From assembly GCF_014635725.1 (NCBI RefSeq), contig NZ_BMDJ01000014.1:16782-80781 (forward strand): DNA of 64,000 nt, written 5' to 3'. The stretch is from Pedobacter mendelii. GTDB lineage: Bacteria > Bacteroidota > Bacteroidia > Sphingobacteriales > Sphingobacteriaceae. Under the pieces are notes generated by a model, which made no database searches, had not been told where the DNA came from, and worked only from the letters and a program-made list of their open reading frames with translations. Each line of letters begins with the position of its first letter. Position 1 is the first letter of the stretch. A program made the translations under genes and the position numbers. Of this stretch, positions 16,328 through 24,878 are shown piece by piece.

Positions 16328-16870
16328 TCAGGATTTATTTATCGATACTGATGCTAGATGGTATTGGAGCCTTTGCCATTCAAGAACATTCAAAACCTTT
16401 TTCTGATCTATTTTCCTCCAGGTATCACCTTTATTTAAATAAATTTGAACTGTTGAAGGAAACGCCTGTGTAGAGTTTTTTACTGTACCATATTTCTTAT
16501 TATTCAACAATTGAAATAAAGCGTAAATCTTAAAATATTTTTCACCAATTTGGCGATTTATTATTCCAGATAATAAAGTTTTTGTGATGGATGCTTTCTG
16601 TAGTTTGCTTTTTCCTCTAAATTTTGCGTTCCATTCATCAGGAGATTTAGGTATACAAATAATTTTAGCTGAACCTAGCTTTAGGTCGTTGTAAATTAAC
16701 ATTGGTACATTGCTAATGTATTTTCCTTCCTTTCCAGATTGAAGAAAACCGAGCCATGAAGCGGTGATTTTGTTTGGATTACTAAATAAATCTTTTTCTT
16801 TTATTACTGCACTTTTTGGTGGCTCAAATAATAGCAAACAGATGCTTAAGGATAAAAGTGGGATGTTCAT
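16328..16870 (-). CDS. Hypothetical secreted 180-aa protein
   Basis: The 180-residue product starts MNIPLLSLSICLLLFEPPKS, a short signal-like segment, so it is probably exported. The rest is a basic, mixed alpha/beta sequence with a KILDKFRG-poor middle and the C-terminal segment STVQIYLNKGDTWRKIDQKK. I do not recognise the family. It is a single gene; a large inverted repeat lies 19-66 bases upstream of the start and could be its operator. Confidence 0.55.
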   Translation of the reverse strand: MNIPLLSLSICLLLFEPPKSAVIKEKDLFSNPNKITASWLGFLQSGKEGKYISNVPMLIYNDLKLGSAKIICIPKSPDEWNAKFRGKSKLQKASITKTLLSGIINRQIGEKYFKIYALFQLLNNKKYGTVKNSTQAFPSTVQIYLNKGDTWRKIDQKKVLNVLEWQRLQYHLASVSINKS

Positions 16871-16888
16871 TCAGTTAGAAATTTTGAG

Positions 16889-16936
16889 CGGATTATAACG
16901 CAATATAGGGCGTTGAAATACGTTTTGCGTTATCCG
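16889..16936. repeat. Imperfect inverted repeat, operator-like
   Basis: CGGATTATAACGCAA (16889-16903) faces TTGCGTTATCCG (16925-16936): 12 bases pair if three are bulged out on the left. It lies immediately upstream of the secreted 180-aa gene. It may be a dimeric regulator site or an mRNA 5' hairpin. Confidence 0.45.
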
Positions 16937-17110
16937 ATTTCCAAAATGACATTTCATAAATTATTGCGTATGATTTGTCAGTTTACGTGCAGTTGACAGA
17001 TCACTTACACTAATTTTTTTTTTGGTTGTATCTGTAGGCTTTTAACTCATTTAATAACTTAATAGAAAATACAATTATGTATATATTAAAGATTTAAATA
17101 GCCAATTATT

Positions 17111-17710
17111 TCAAACCGTTAGATGCTGCAGAATAGCAGTTACCCTTGGCGAAGTAATTTTTACTGTATGCGGTTTGTGCAAAGGAATTGCCATAAAATC
17201 ACCCGGAAACATATTAAATTCCTCGTTATCGATTGTACAAACGCATGTTCCTTCGAGAATTAAAAAACTTTCTAACTCATTTTCATGTATTTCTTCCTCA
17301 ATATCAATTTCTGATATAACCAGCATTTGCATCGTTTTCTCAGAGGAGGTTAACAGATGGGTGAATTTATCTTGAATGAGATCTTTTGGCATCAATTCTT
17401 TCAAAGAATTTAACCAAATTTTATAATTAGAGTTTGCTTCAATTAACGGAAGATTTTTTAAATCAAGGTTTAACTGTTTATTAATTTCAAAAAATAGAGA
17501 ATCCATTTTTCTATCAATTTCAGAACTCGTTAGTAAAGAGTTTTCCATCGCATGTTTTTCCAAAAAGATTTCGATTTTATCTATTTCTTCTTTGATTTCA
17601 GGGTAAATTAAGCGCAGTTTTTCAACTTCGCATATTTCGTCTACTTCCAAAAGATTTAGCACGTAAAGTTCAAGTAATCCGCTTTCAATAATCTCAACAA
17701 CACTTTTCAT
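17111..17710 (-). CDS. Anti-sigma/cupin fusion-like protein (ChrR/RskA-type N-terminus)
   Basis: The 199-residue protein joins two parts. Residues 1-95 open IIESGLLELYVLNLLEVDE, the short helix found at the start of RskA/ChrR-type anti-sigma factors of Bacteroidetes. Residues 125-199 form a cupin barrel with EEEIHENELESFLILEGTCV and GDFMAIPLHKPHTV. The cupin keeps a glutamate and a histidine of the usual metal set. ChrR proteins hold ECF sigma factors until an oxidative signal is sensed by the cupin. No sigma factor gene lies next to it, so it may be an orphan regulator. It has no membrane helix. Confidence 0.7.
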   Translation of the reverse strand: MKSVVEIIESGLLELYVLNLLEVDEICEVEKLRLIYPEIKEEIDKIEIFLEKHAMENSLLTSSEIDRKMDSLFFEINKQLNLDLKNLPLIEANSNYKIWLNSLKELMPKDLIQDKFTHLLTSSEKTMQMLVISEIDIEEEIHENELESFLILEGTCVCTIDNEEFNMFPGDFMAIPLHKPHTVKITSPRVTAILQHLTV

Positions 17711-17916
17711 TTAATTACTGCTTAATTATTTTTTCAGTATGACTATCAAACCTAATTTATTGGCTTGTAGTGATATCTAATCAGTGATGAATATAATCCG
17801 ATAAGGCGAATATATTCATTTAAGTTGTATTTATTTTGTTGTTAAAATATTTAATGGAGCATTTATGCAACAAGTTCTATGTGTTAATATTCAGTTCTAT
17901 ATTTTTAAAGTTTGTA

Positions 17917-18117
17917 TTAAACTTTCTTTTTAGATTTTTTTGCTTCTGAATTTTCTCCCGTAAGTAAACCGGCCAATAGTTCAAACTTTTCTGGATGTTG
18001 GTTATATTCTTCTTCTATAGTTTGCCATTGCTGAAGATCTGCTTTTGCATTTTCTACTTCTGCTTTTAAAAATTCTATTTTGTTTTGCAATAACTTGCTT
18101 ATGTTTTGATTTGCCAT
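17917..18117 (-). CDS. Small coiled-coil protein
   Basis: The 66-residue protein is almost entirely one charged helix (ISKLLQNKIEFLKAEVENAK, DLQQWQTIEEEYNQHPEKFE) ending in a lysine-rich tail. There is no signal peptide and no family name that I know. The heptad-like spacing of Leu/Ile suggests self-association. It is a single gene. Confidence 0.55.
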   Translation of the reverse strand: MANQNISKLLQNKIEFLKAEVENAKADLQQWQTIEEEYNQHPEKFELLAGLLTGENSEAKKSKKKV

Positions 18118-18294
18118 AAGGCAAAAATAAAAGCTTCTTTCTTTATTAATGACACCTTTTTCTTGTAAAAATATAAGTGCTTCTTTTTCAGTCTCTAAAA
18201 AAAAATGAATGTATCTTTCTTTCTGTTTGTTTGTAACGAAATTTTATCAAACAAAATCAAATACAACTTGTCTTTTTCATTATATAAATAAAAA

Positions 18295-18465
18295 ATGATG
18301 AATACATTGGATTTTTCGAGCTATATACAACCGTCGAAGCGATTTAAAGAAACTACTAATTCGCAAATTGTTCAAGAAAATATACCTGATTTAATGCAAA
18401 AAAGGGAATTTTTATTAAAGGGTCTTTTAGAGCATTTGAATAAAGTAACTGATTCATTTGAGTAA
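18295..18465 (+). CDS. Hypothetical 56-aa protein
   Basis: A clean ATG-TAA frame encodes MMNTLDFSSYIQPSKRFKET followed by a helix ending LLEHLNKVTDSFE. It is preceded by an A/T-rich leader (AAATAAAAA) like many start regions here. No family is recognised. It lies upstream of, and convergent with, the broken Nif3-like gene. It may be a real small gene because no other frame competes and the codons are ordinary for this genome. Confidence 0.45.
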   Translation: MMNTLDFSSYIQPSKRFKETTNSQIVQENIPDLMQKREFLLKGLLEHLNKVTDSFE

Positions 18466-18530
18466 TTTATATCTATAAGCAGATAAAGCATGATGTATGT
18501 TATTTACAGTGCCTAAATAATGGATAATGA

Positions 18531-18807
18531 CTAGCCTGTTTTTAATAAATTAACTTTAATTTCAGGAAATTTATTTTCAAGCCAATCGGCCATAAATTTA
18601 GCTCCCCATTTTTCGCTGGCAATGTGACCAAGTGCAATTAACGAAAGTTTTTTTTCCGCTGTTTCTTGCATCTCTAACATATTCTGCAGTTTCCCATTCA
18701 GATATTTAGATGGTTACCAACACATCTGGCTTAAATCCTCCAATAGCTTCAATTTGACTTTTTCCACCTGCTGCTCCAACCATAAGTAATTTTCTTCGTT
18801 TAAATAT
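18531..18807 (-). pseudogene. 3' remnant of a Nif3-like (DUF34) dinuclear metal protein gene
   Basis: Reading the minus strand from the MITE edge gives KLLMVGAAGGKSQIEAIGGF, KPDVLVTI, an in-frame TAA, then ISEWETAEYVRDARNSGKKT. After a frameshift, LIALGHIASEKWGAKFMADW and a closing LENKFPEIKVNLLKTG follow. The order (AAGGxxxQIEAI, SEWETAEYVRDA, LGHxxSE..G, a final WL..KFP) is the C-terminal pattern of Nif3-like GTP cyclohydrolase I type 2 proteins. The 5' half is gone; homology stops exactly at the MITE. There is at least one stop and one frameshift. Confidence 0.78.
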
Positions 18808-18965
18808 GAGCCTGTTTAAAATTTATCTAATAATTTGTTTATGCTTCTTTTCGGCTGCAACATCGTTAAATATTTCAAGATAGGCTGGCTATCTCTGCAA
18901 CATTTGCCTTGTTTCGCTCAAAAAATAAGCTACAACATTTTCACAATATTAATTTAAACAGGCTC
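18808..18965. mobile_element. 158-bp MITE with GAGCCTGTTTAAA termini
   Basis: The element begins GAGCCTGTTTAAA and ends with its exact reverse complement TTTAAACAGGCTC (13 bp, with partial similarity for a few more bases). It is flanked on both sides by TAT, a likely 3-bp target duplication. It has no open reading frame, so it would move only with a transposase supplied from elsewhere; IS5-type elements have comparable ends and short duplications, but the family is a guess. It separates the Nif3-like remnant from whatever lay upstream. I found no second copy in the window. Confidence 0.75.
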
Positions 18966-19080
18966 TATGTTTTTATCTGTTTTATTTTTCATAGGAGTCT
19001 ATAAAAATGAATTCCATATTAAATAATATTTATTTCAGCATTATTAAATTAATCAATTTTAACTTATAATACTGAATTTT

Positions 19081-21651
19081 TTAATTGTTGTTTTTAATAA
19101 TCTCTTTCGCCCGAAAAAGATTATCTGTTGATTGCAAAATTTTATCTTTCAGTTTTGGATTATAATTAGGATGATTATTTAAAAAATCTGTAACAACTTT
19201 TTCAGCTTCTGGTGTTTGATAGTTGCCAAATATTGCTGATAGCCATGATTGAGGGAAAAATATATCTCCTGTTTTCTGTATCTCCGTTAAAAGTGTAAGG
19301 CTTTCGGGCAAATATTTAATGGATTTAGTTTGCCTTAGCGGATGATGCAGGTAAGAAAGTGCTGTTGTTACAAAAGCTTCTTTCTGACGGTTTTTTCTTT
19401 CTCTCAAACTATAGAAAAAGCTATCTCTTTCTGCCTGAACGGAAGAAAGTGCGGGCATTAAAAATACCAAACGGTTTTTACGATCGATATTTGTAATTCT
19501 TTGCAGTTGTTGTTTTAAAACATTTTTTGCTGTATCAGATTTCAAGGCGATTGATAATGCGAGTCCTGTGTAATCATCATCAATTAATTTTATGCCTGCT
19601 GGCGGATTTTGATTTTGCCAAATGGTGTAAATATTATTTGCTGCTTCGGTAGTTAAATAGATGTTTTGATACGTACTGAAAAGGATTTTCTTATTATTTG
19701 CCCTGGTTTGCTGCTCAATTGATTGCCATAATGCTTTTTCAAGATTTGGAGCCATTGCTAAACGATTTTTTGGTGTTGTAAAAGTCCAGTATAAACTGCT
19801 GATGTAACCTGTTATTAGCCTTAAGTTCATTTCATTCTTTTCTATGGTTAAACCTTTGGTTAGTAATAGTAAAAGTTCTTCAGCGTTTAAATATTTGCCT
19901 GCAAGTGTATTTTCATAAGCATTTATATAGGCAGAAGCTCGTTCCAAAGGATTTTCTAATAGAAAAACACTTTCCAACATCAATTGCTCTATCGGAAATA
20001 ATCCGTAACCTGCACCATCTGCGTTAAACAAAATAAATTCAGGCTTTTCTAAATTTTTGGCTTCGTTTAAAACTGTAGAAGCATTCTTAATGTTAACGGA
20101 TATGGTTTTATTATGATTTGGGTAGAATAGTTTAACGCTAAATGCTTGCGGCCACACTCTTGGATTCCCTCTTTCTGGTTTTTGAGAGATGCTGAAATTG
20201 CTAATTTTATTTCCGCTATAGCTAATTTTAGATTCAAATACCGGTCTGCCAGGTTGATTTACCCAAACCTTATTCCATTGATATAAATCTGTTTCAGTGT
20301 ATTTGCTTAAAATGGCAATTAAATCGTTCCAATCGGCATTGCTGTATCCAAACTTTTTTAAATATTCACGAATTCCTTTTTGAAAGTTTTCTTTTCCCAT
20401 AAGTTGTTCCAATTGCTTCATCATAATTGGAGCTTTGTGGTAAATAATATTGCCATACATGGAGCCTGCATCCTGTAAATTATCCAACTGTTGCCGAATC
20501 GGATTTGAGCCTTCGGTTCTATCAATACTGTATGCAGCAGGGTAGTGGTCTAGAAGGAATTTAAGATCGAAAGTATTTTTTCCCATCAATTTCTCAGTCA
20601 CCTTATCAGCCATAAAATTGGCAAAAACTTCTTTCATCCAAACGTCGTTAAACCATTTCATAGTTACCAAATCTCCAAACCACATGTGAGCGGTTTCGTG
20701 TGAGATTAAATTTGAGCGGGAAATAAATTGGTCGCGAGTTGCGCCTTCATCCAAAAATAAAGCCGAAGATTTGTATTGCACTTCACCTGGATGCTCCATT
20801 CCACCAAACTGAAAATCTGGAATGGCCATGAAACCTACTTTTTGAAAAGGGAAGGGAATGCTGGTCCATTTTTCTAAAAAATCGATGGCATCTTTATGTG
20901 CGATAAAAACCGAATCCACACTAAGACTTATCTTTTTTGTATCCGTTTCGCGATGAAGAAATTCCATAGAACGGTTGCCTAATTTTTTTTTTAGTGTATT
21001 GAATTTACCAGCTGCAAAAGAGAAAAGATAAGTTGATAATTTATTTGAATTAGCGAAATGATAAGTTGTATTTGTGGCACTAACAACAGAATCTTTTTTT
21101 ATTCCGTTGGCTAAAACTTTCCAATCTTTCGGCACGGTTAAAGTAAGTTCGAATATTGCTTTAAGATCTGGTTGATCGAAACATGGAAAAACTGTTCTGG
21201 CATGATCTGGAACAAAAAGCGCATACAGATAATCGGTATTTCGATTTAGCGATTCATTACCTGCAATAAATTGTATTTCGATTTTATTTAAACCCTTTAA
21301 AAGATTTTTTTTATCAAAAAGTAAGTGTTCATTCTGAAGGTTCACTAAAATTACTTTTCCATTAACTGAAATACTTTTTATGTTCCTAGCATCCTGTTTA
21401 AAGTCTAATTGGAGTATTGATGGCAAATCTTTTAACTCAAAATTAATTTCCTCAGCAGCTACAATTTCTGACCCTTTATCAGCAGGGATATTAAAATTGA
21501 ATTTGTAAAAGATATTATCGATAATCGCTTTGCGTGACTTTGCCAAAGAAAAAGATACACCCGTTTCTATTGGTGGTTTTAGGGTGCTTTGAGCAAATAA
21601 ACCAGAATTAAGAAGCATTAATAAGAAAATAATTTTTAGTGAAGATTTCAT
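19081..21651 (-). CDS. M1-family metallo-aminopeptidase
   Basis: The 856-residue secreted peptidase removes N-terminal residues. A signal peptide covers residues 1-20 (LLMLLNSGLFAQ). The N-terminal beta-saddle leads to the exopeptidase motif, here GGMEHPGEVQY (GxMEN variant with His, about residue 285). The zinc motif is HETAH with His318, Glu319 and His322 and the third ligand Glu341. A catalytic tyrosine is expected near 400 (SMYGNIIYHKAP). An all-helical C-terminal part follows. The variant GGMEHPG is common in the Bacteroidetes/PepN-like group. It is transcribed alone, with a 385-base divergent region upstream. Confidence 0.9.
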   Translation of the reverse strand: MKSSLKIIFLLMLLNSGLFAQSTLKPPIETGVSFSLAKSRKAIIDNIFYKFNFNIPADKGSEIVAAEEINFELKDLPSILQLDFKQDARNIKSISVNGKVILVNLQNEHLLFDKKNLLKGLNKIEIQFIAGNESLNRNTDYLYALFVPDHARTVFPCFDQPDLKAIFELTLTVPKDWKVLANGIKKDSVVSATNTTYHFANSNKLSTYLFSFAAGKFNTLKKKLGNRSMEFLHRETDTKKISLSVDSVFIAHKDAIDFLEKWTSIPFPFQKVGFMAIPDFQFGGMEHPGEVQYKSSALFLDEGATRDQFISRSNLISHETAHMWFGDLVTMKWFNDVWMKEVFANFMADKVTEKLMGKNTFDLKFLLDHYPAAYSIDRTEGSNPIRQQLDNLQDAGSMYGNIIYHKAPIMMKQLEQLMGKENFQKGIREYLKKFGYSNADWNDLIAILSKYTETDLYQWNKVWVNQPGRPVFESKISYSGNKISNFSISQKPERGNPRVWPQAFSVKLFYPNHNKTISVNIKNASTVLNEAKNLEKPEFILFNADGAGYGLFPIEQLMLESVFLLENPLERASAYINAYENTLAGKYLNAEELLLLLTKGLTIEKNEMNLRLITGYISSLYWTFTTPKNRLAMAPNLEKALWQSIEQQTRANNKKILFSTYQNIYLTTEAANNIYTIWQNQNPPAGIKLIDDDYTGLALSIALKSDTAKNVLKQQLQRITNIDRKNRLVFLMPALSSVQAERDSFFYSLRERKNRQKEAFVTTALSYLHHPLRQTKSIKYLPESLTLLTEIQKTGDIFFPQSWLSAIFGNYQTPEAEKVVTDFLNNHPNYNPKLKDKILQSTDNLFRAKEIIKNNN

Positions 21652-22036
21652 TATAGCTTAATAATTTAACGTAAAGTGCAGATTTTATTTTGTAGTAATT
21701 AATAAATAGATATGGAAATATAGCTTTAAAGCCTGAATATATAAAATTGGATTCTTTTTACAGCTAGGTAAGTATTCAACAACTCGTACATTACACTTTA
21801 TCGTTGCAGAAAGTCTGTATTGCATGTAATACTTAATTATTTTAAAGATTTCCCATAAAATAGAAATAGTGATATGTTAAATTTTATTTTGCTAATCAAC
21901 AGTCATTTACCTTTACCGCTTTAAAATTCTGTTTCAAATATTTGCATGCTAAAAATATTAGTATAATTTTGCGTTTGTTTCAACAAACAATTAGCTCTTT
22001 TTGTTGTGTGTGAAGGATTAATTTGAATATATTTTT
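21652..22036. other. 385-bp divergent promoter region
   Basis: No gene is seen. The region serves the aminopeptidase (minus) and the CoiA-like pair (plus). Near its right end is the well-formed promoter listed separately; otherwise it is plain AT-rich sequence. Confidence 0.6.
21941..21971 (+). promoter_or_regulatory. Bacteroidetes-type promoter for the CoiA-like pair
   Basis: TTTG at 21941-21944 and TAATTTTG at 21964-21971 are 19 bases apart, matching the Bacteroidetes sigma-ABfr consensus of TTTG plus TAnnTTTG. The predicted transcript start is around 21978, about 60 bases before ATG 22037. Confidence 0.65.
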
Positions 22037-22351
22037 ATGACGGTTACGGTACTTGCTATTACAGAAACTGATTTTGTTCCTGATGTTTCACTTTCCAGAA
22101 TCATGAATGAACGTTTAAAACGGGCCGCGGCTGAGTTGCAGGATATCCATTTACAGCCAATGCTCGCCGTTGGACAGCGTAACGATGATTTAGTGGTGTA
22201 TATTAGCTATAACCCGAAATATACCATCAGGTTTCGCGTTGTTAACGATGTGCCACAGGATGTTGAAAATTTCGTTGCCAATACTTGCGGTAATCTGGGC
22301 TACATAAAATGGAAAACCAACGTTGTGAACATTTTTAAAGGAAATGATTAG
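22037..22351 (+). CDS. Hypothetical 104-aa partner of CoiA-like nuclease
   Basis: The 104-residue product has no signal peptide. It begins MTVTVLAITETDFVPDVSLS and then has a helix rich in Arg and Ala (RIMNERLKRAAAELQDI). Beta strands follow (DDLVVYISYNPKYTIRFRVV), and the protein ends with a short NIFKGND tail. I do not recognise the family. Its stop overlaps the start of the CoiA-like gene by eight bases, so the two proteins are probably made together in fixed ratio. A strong promoter precedes it. It may be a cofactor or an inhibitor of the nuclease; that is inference. Confidence 0.6.
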   Translation: MTVTVLAITETDFVPDVSLSRIMNERLKRAAAELQDIHLQPMLAVGQRNDDLVVYISYNPKYTIRFRVVNDVPQDVENFVANTCGNLGYIKWKTNVVNIFKGND

Positions 22352-23033
22352 TGGCGAAAATCAACATATTATAAACGATAGCTTAATCTCGCAGCAAGCT
22401 GAATTAAATTTACCTCCGCTTTGGGTACCAGAAAAATACCATAAAGAAAGCATTTGGCATAGAAACTGGAAAAAGGCTTTCCCGGAAAGTTACCGGGAAA
22501 AAAGTTTTTGTTGTGAAAAAACAGGGGAGCTGCATAGGGCAGATGTTTTTACGCCCTGCCTAACTGCAATAGAATTCCAAAATTCACCTATTAGTTTAGC
22601 AGAAATGCAAAGCAGAGAAGCCTTTTATCCAAATATGATTTGGATACTTAATGGCAAAAAATTTAAAGGTTTCAAAATATTAAAGAACTTGCCGCATCCT
22701 GATGATTTAAAATTAGTTGACTACGAATTTTGCAACAGCGACCATTTATCTATGGTTCGCAAAGCTGACGTTTTAGCTGGATTTATAAAACCCAAAGTTT
22801 TAAACTTTTATCATCCTGAAATAAAATGCGTAGCCATATCCTCTAACTTTTATCATTTCTGTTGGAAAAAACCACATGCCGTTTGGTTTTCTGCCAAAGC
22901 GCCAATAATAGTCGATTTGGGTGGGTATTTTCTTTATAAAATGCGAATTAGAAAACAACTTTCAGGCGATTTCCCTTACCTAGAAATGATAAACCGAAAA
23001 ACTTTTATTGAAAAATATTTGTGCTTTGGATGA
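22344..23033 (+). CDS. CoiA-like competence/nuclease-fold protein
   Basis: The 229-residue protein shows the core of the CoiA family: SIWHRNWKKAFP, then HRADVFTPCLTAIEFQNSPI with a following EMQSREAFYPNMIWILNG. The H..ADV, ExQ-S and R..FY..M-WI residues make up a restriction-endonuclease-like PD-(D/E)xK site. CoiA promotes recombination during transformation in streptococci; Bacteroidetes homologues are uncharacterised and may act in DNA repair or defence. It has no membrane segment. It is translationally coupled to the 104-aa gene. Confidence 0.75.
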   Translation: MISGENQHIINDSLISQQAELNLPPLWVPEKYHKESIWHRNWKKAFPESYREKSFCCEKTGELHRADVFTPCLTAIEFQNSPISLAEMQSREAFYPNMIWILNGKKFKGFKILKNLPHPDDLKLVDYEFCNSDHLSMVRKADVLAGFIKPKVLNFYHPEIKCVAISSNFYHFCWKKPHAVWFSAKAPIIVDLGGYFLYKMRIRKQLSGDFPYLEMINRKTFIEKYLCFG

Positions 23034-23160
23034 AATGAGCAACAACAATTGGGTAATATTTCCTTCCAACTGTTTCCTAACCGTCATTTGTTACCATATA
23101 AGCTTCGATTGAATTTTTAAAGGATATTTTTGTGCTTTAGTTTTTAATTAACACATTGTT

Positions 23161-24186
23161 ATGCCTGTTAGCAACTTAAAAAATATACCATATTCCGTTC
23201 TCGATCTTGCTACTGTTTTAGATGGACACACACCATCCGATACTTTTAAAACCAGTTTGGAAATTGCACAACAATCTGAAGTTTTGGGTTATAAGCGATA
23301 TTGGTTTGCAGAGCACCATAACATGGCTGGAGTTGCAAGTTCGGCACCTTCAGTGCTTATCGGTTTTATTGCTGGAGGCACAAAAACCATACGTGTTGGT
23401 TCTGGTGGTATTATGTTGCCGAACCATGCGCCATTAATCGTTGCCGAGCAGTTTGGTACATTGGCTTCATTGTATCCGAACCGAATAGATTTAGGTTTAG
23501 GCAGAGCACCTGGCACAGATCAGGTTACTGCAATGGCGATAAGAGGAGAAAATTTTAATGCTGCGCATAATTTTCCTAGAGATGTAGAAAAATTACAGCA
23601 ATTATTTTCTGCCGGAAACCGTACATCAAATGTTCGTGCTATTCCAGGAGAGGGGCTAGATGTACCAATATGGATTTTGGGTTCAAGTACCGATAGTGCA
23701 AGGCTTGCTGCCGAAAAAGGTTTACCTTATGCTTTTGCAAGTCATTTTGCACCGGCATATTTTGAACAGGCAATTTCTATTTATCGTAACAATTTTAAGC
23801 CATCTATTTACTTACAAGAACCTTATGTAATGGCTTGTGTAAATGTTGTAGCTGCCGATACGGATGCAGAAGCTGAAGTATTGTCAAGCTCTGTTAAAAG
23901 AATGTTCTTAGGCGTAATAACCGGAAGGAGAGAAATGCTGAAACCTCCTGTAGCAAACATGAATGCACATTGGGACCAGTTAGAAAAAGAAGCTGTTGAG
24001 CAAATGCTATATTATTCTTTTATAGGCAGTGCCGAAACGATACATGAAAATTTGGAAGGCTTTATCTCAAAATATGGTGTTAATGAAATTATGGCTACAT
24101 CTCATATTTACGATCAAAAGGCAAAGCTGCATTCTAACAAACTTTTTGCCGGTGTGTTTAGTCAAACATTTGAAATGAGTTTTTAA
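23161..24186 (+). CDS. Luciferase-like (LLM class) flavin-dependent monooxygenase
   Basis: The 341-residue protein begins YSVLDLATVLDGHTPSDTFK and shows the LLM pattern YKRYWFAEHHNMAGVASSAP, RVGSGGIMLPNHAPL, VAEQFGTLASLYPNRIDLG and LGRAPGTDQ. It belongs to the group (MsnO8/YhbW-like) that uses FMN supplied by a reductase and has unknown physiological substrates. It is a single gene in a quiet stretch, with no obvious operon partner. The catalytic HH and the flavin-binding loop residues look intact. Confidence 0.88.
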   Translation: MPVSNLKNIPYSVLDLATVLDGHTPSDTFKTSLEIAQQSEVLGYKRYWFAEHHNMAGVASSAPSVLIGFIAGGTKTIRVGSGGIMLPNHAPLIVAEQFGTLASLYPNRIDLGLGRAPGTDQVTAMAIRGENFNAAHNFPRDVEKLQQLFSAGNRTSNVRAIPGEGLDVPIWILGSSTDSARLAAEKGLPYAFASHFAPAYFEQAISIYRNNFKPSIYLQEPYVMACVNVVAADTDAEAEVLSSSVKRMFLGVITGRREMLKPPVANMNAHWDQLEKEAVEQMLYYSFIGSAETIHENLEGFISKYGVNEIMATSHIYDQKAKLHSNKLFAGVFSQTFEMSF

Positions 24187-24321
24187 AGAAGGCTTTATAA
24201 TTCAAATTCATTGCTGATTTAATTATTTATTATAAGCATTACAGTAATTAAAATCAAAACAAGCAATACAATTGTAGAAAGTTTAATTGTAACTAAGCTC
24301 ATTCTGTTTATAATTAATTTT

Positions 24322-24411
24322 ATGACTTCAACTTTTTGGATATTACCATTAAGTATTCTTGTAGCAACATCCATAGGAACCATTTTTAGGTTATTTAAGC
24401 AAATTTTATAA
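24322..24411 (+). CDS. Possible 29-aa single-helix membrane micropeptide
   Basis: A short frame encodes MTSTFWILPLSILVATSIG followed by a basic FRLFKQIL tail. This is one hydrophobic helix with a positive C-terminus. It is preceded only by AT-rich sequence and lacks a strong ribosome site. It may be fortuitous; I see no other gene in this 310-base gap. Confidence 0.25.
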   Translation: MTSTFWILPLSILVATSIGTIFRLFKQIL

Positions 24412-24496
24412 AAGTTAATAATCTAGCAGCAAATTTATCTTTTTTAAAACCAATAGTCTTTTTACTATGTTGAGTTTAAGAATAATTTGGAATGTT

Positions 24497-24877
24497 ATGA
24501 TGAAAACAAATACAAGGAAAATTGAGCTGAATGATTTATTAATTGATGGTTTACAAGCTGCAGGAGGTGCTATGGGGTTTCATGCAAGTAAGCGCAGAAT
24601 TGGCGGAAGAGTGGCTAAAAATATTGGTATCGTAGATCAGCTAATGAAATTTGCATTTACAAGAAAGGGAAACTCTCCTAATAAATTACAGAAAGATATT
24701 GAGTTGGGAGGATTAGGGGTCATTGCAGCTTACAATTTATATAAAGGAATTAAGCGTAAACGCAAATCACTACTTTTGCAAGGTGCATTTTTAACGGTAT
24801 CTCTTGCCATTGTAGTTTTCGGAACAATCAAAAAGAAGCCAGCTGGTGAAAGGCCTAATGCATTAAATAGAAAATGA
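24497..24877 (+). CDS. Hypothetical membrane-anchored 126-aa protein
   Basis: The likely start is ATG 24497 (MMKTNTRKIELNDLLIDGLQ); an upstream ATG at 24467 adds ten residues. The middle is basic and glycine-rich (AAGGAMGFHASKRRIGGRVA). Two hydrophobic helices lie in the C-terminal half (around GGLGVIAAYNLYKG and LLQGAFLTVSLAIVVFGTI), so the protein is membrane bound. No family is recognised. It converges on the 68-aa gene, whose stop is two bases away. Confidence 0.55.
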   Translation: MMKTNTRKIELNDLLIDGLQAAGGAMGFHASKRRIGGRVAKNIGIVDQLMKFAFTRKGNSPNKLQKDIELGGLGVIAAYNLYKGIKRKRKSLLLQGAFLTVSLAIVVFGTIKKKPAGERPNALNRK

Positions 24878-24878
24878 T

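Noticed and set aside
18808..18965. Complete insertion sequence
   Set aside because: It is too short and has no transposase frame; a MITE fits better.
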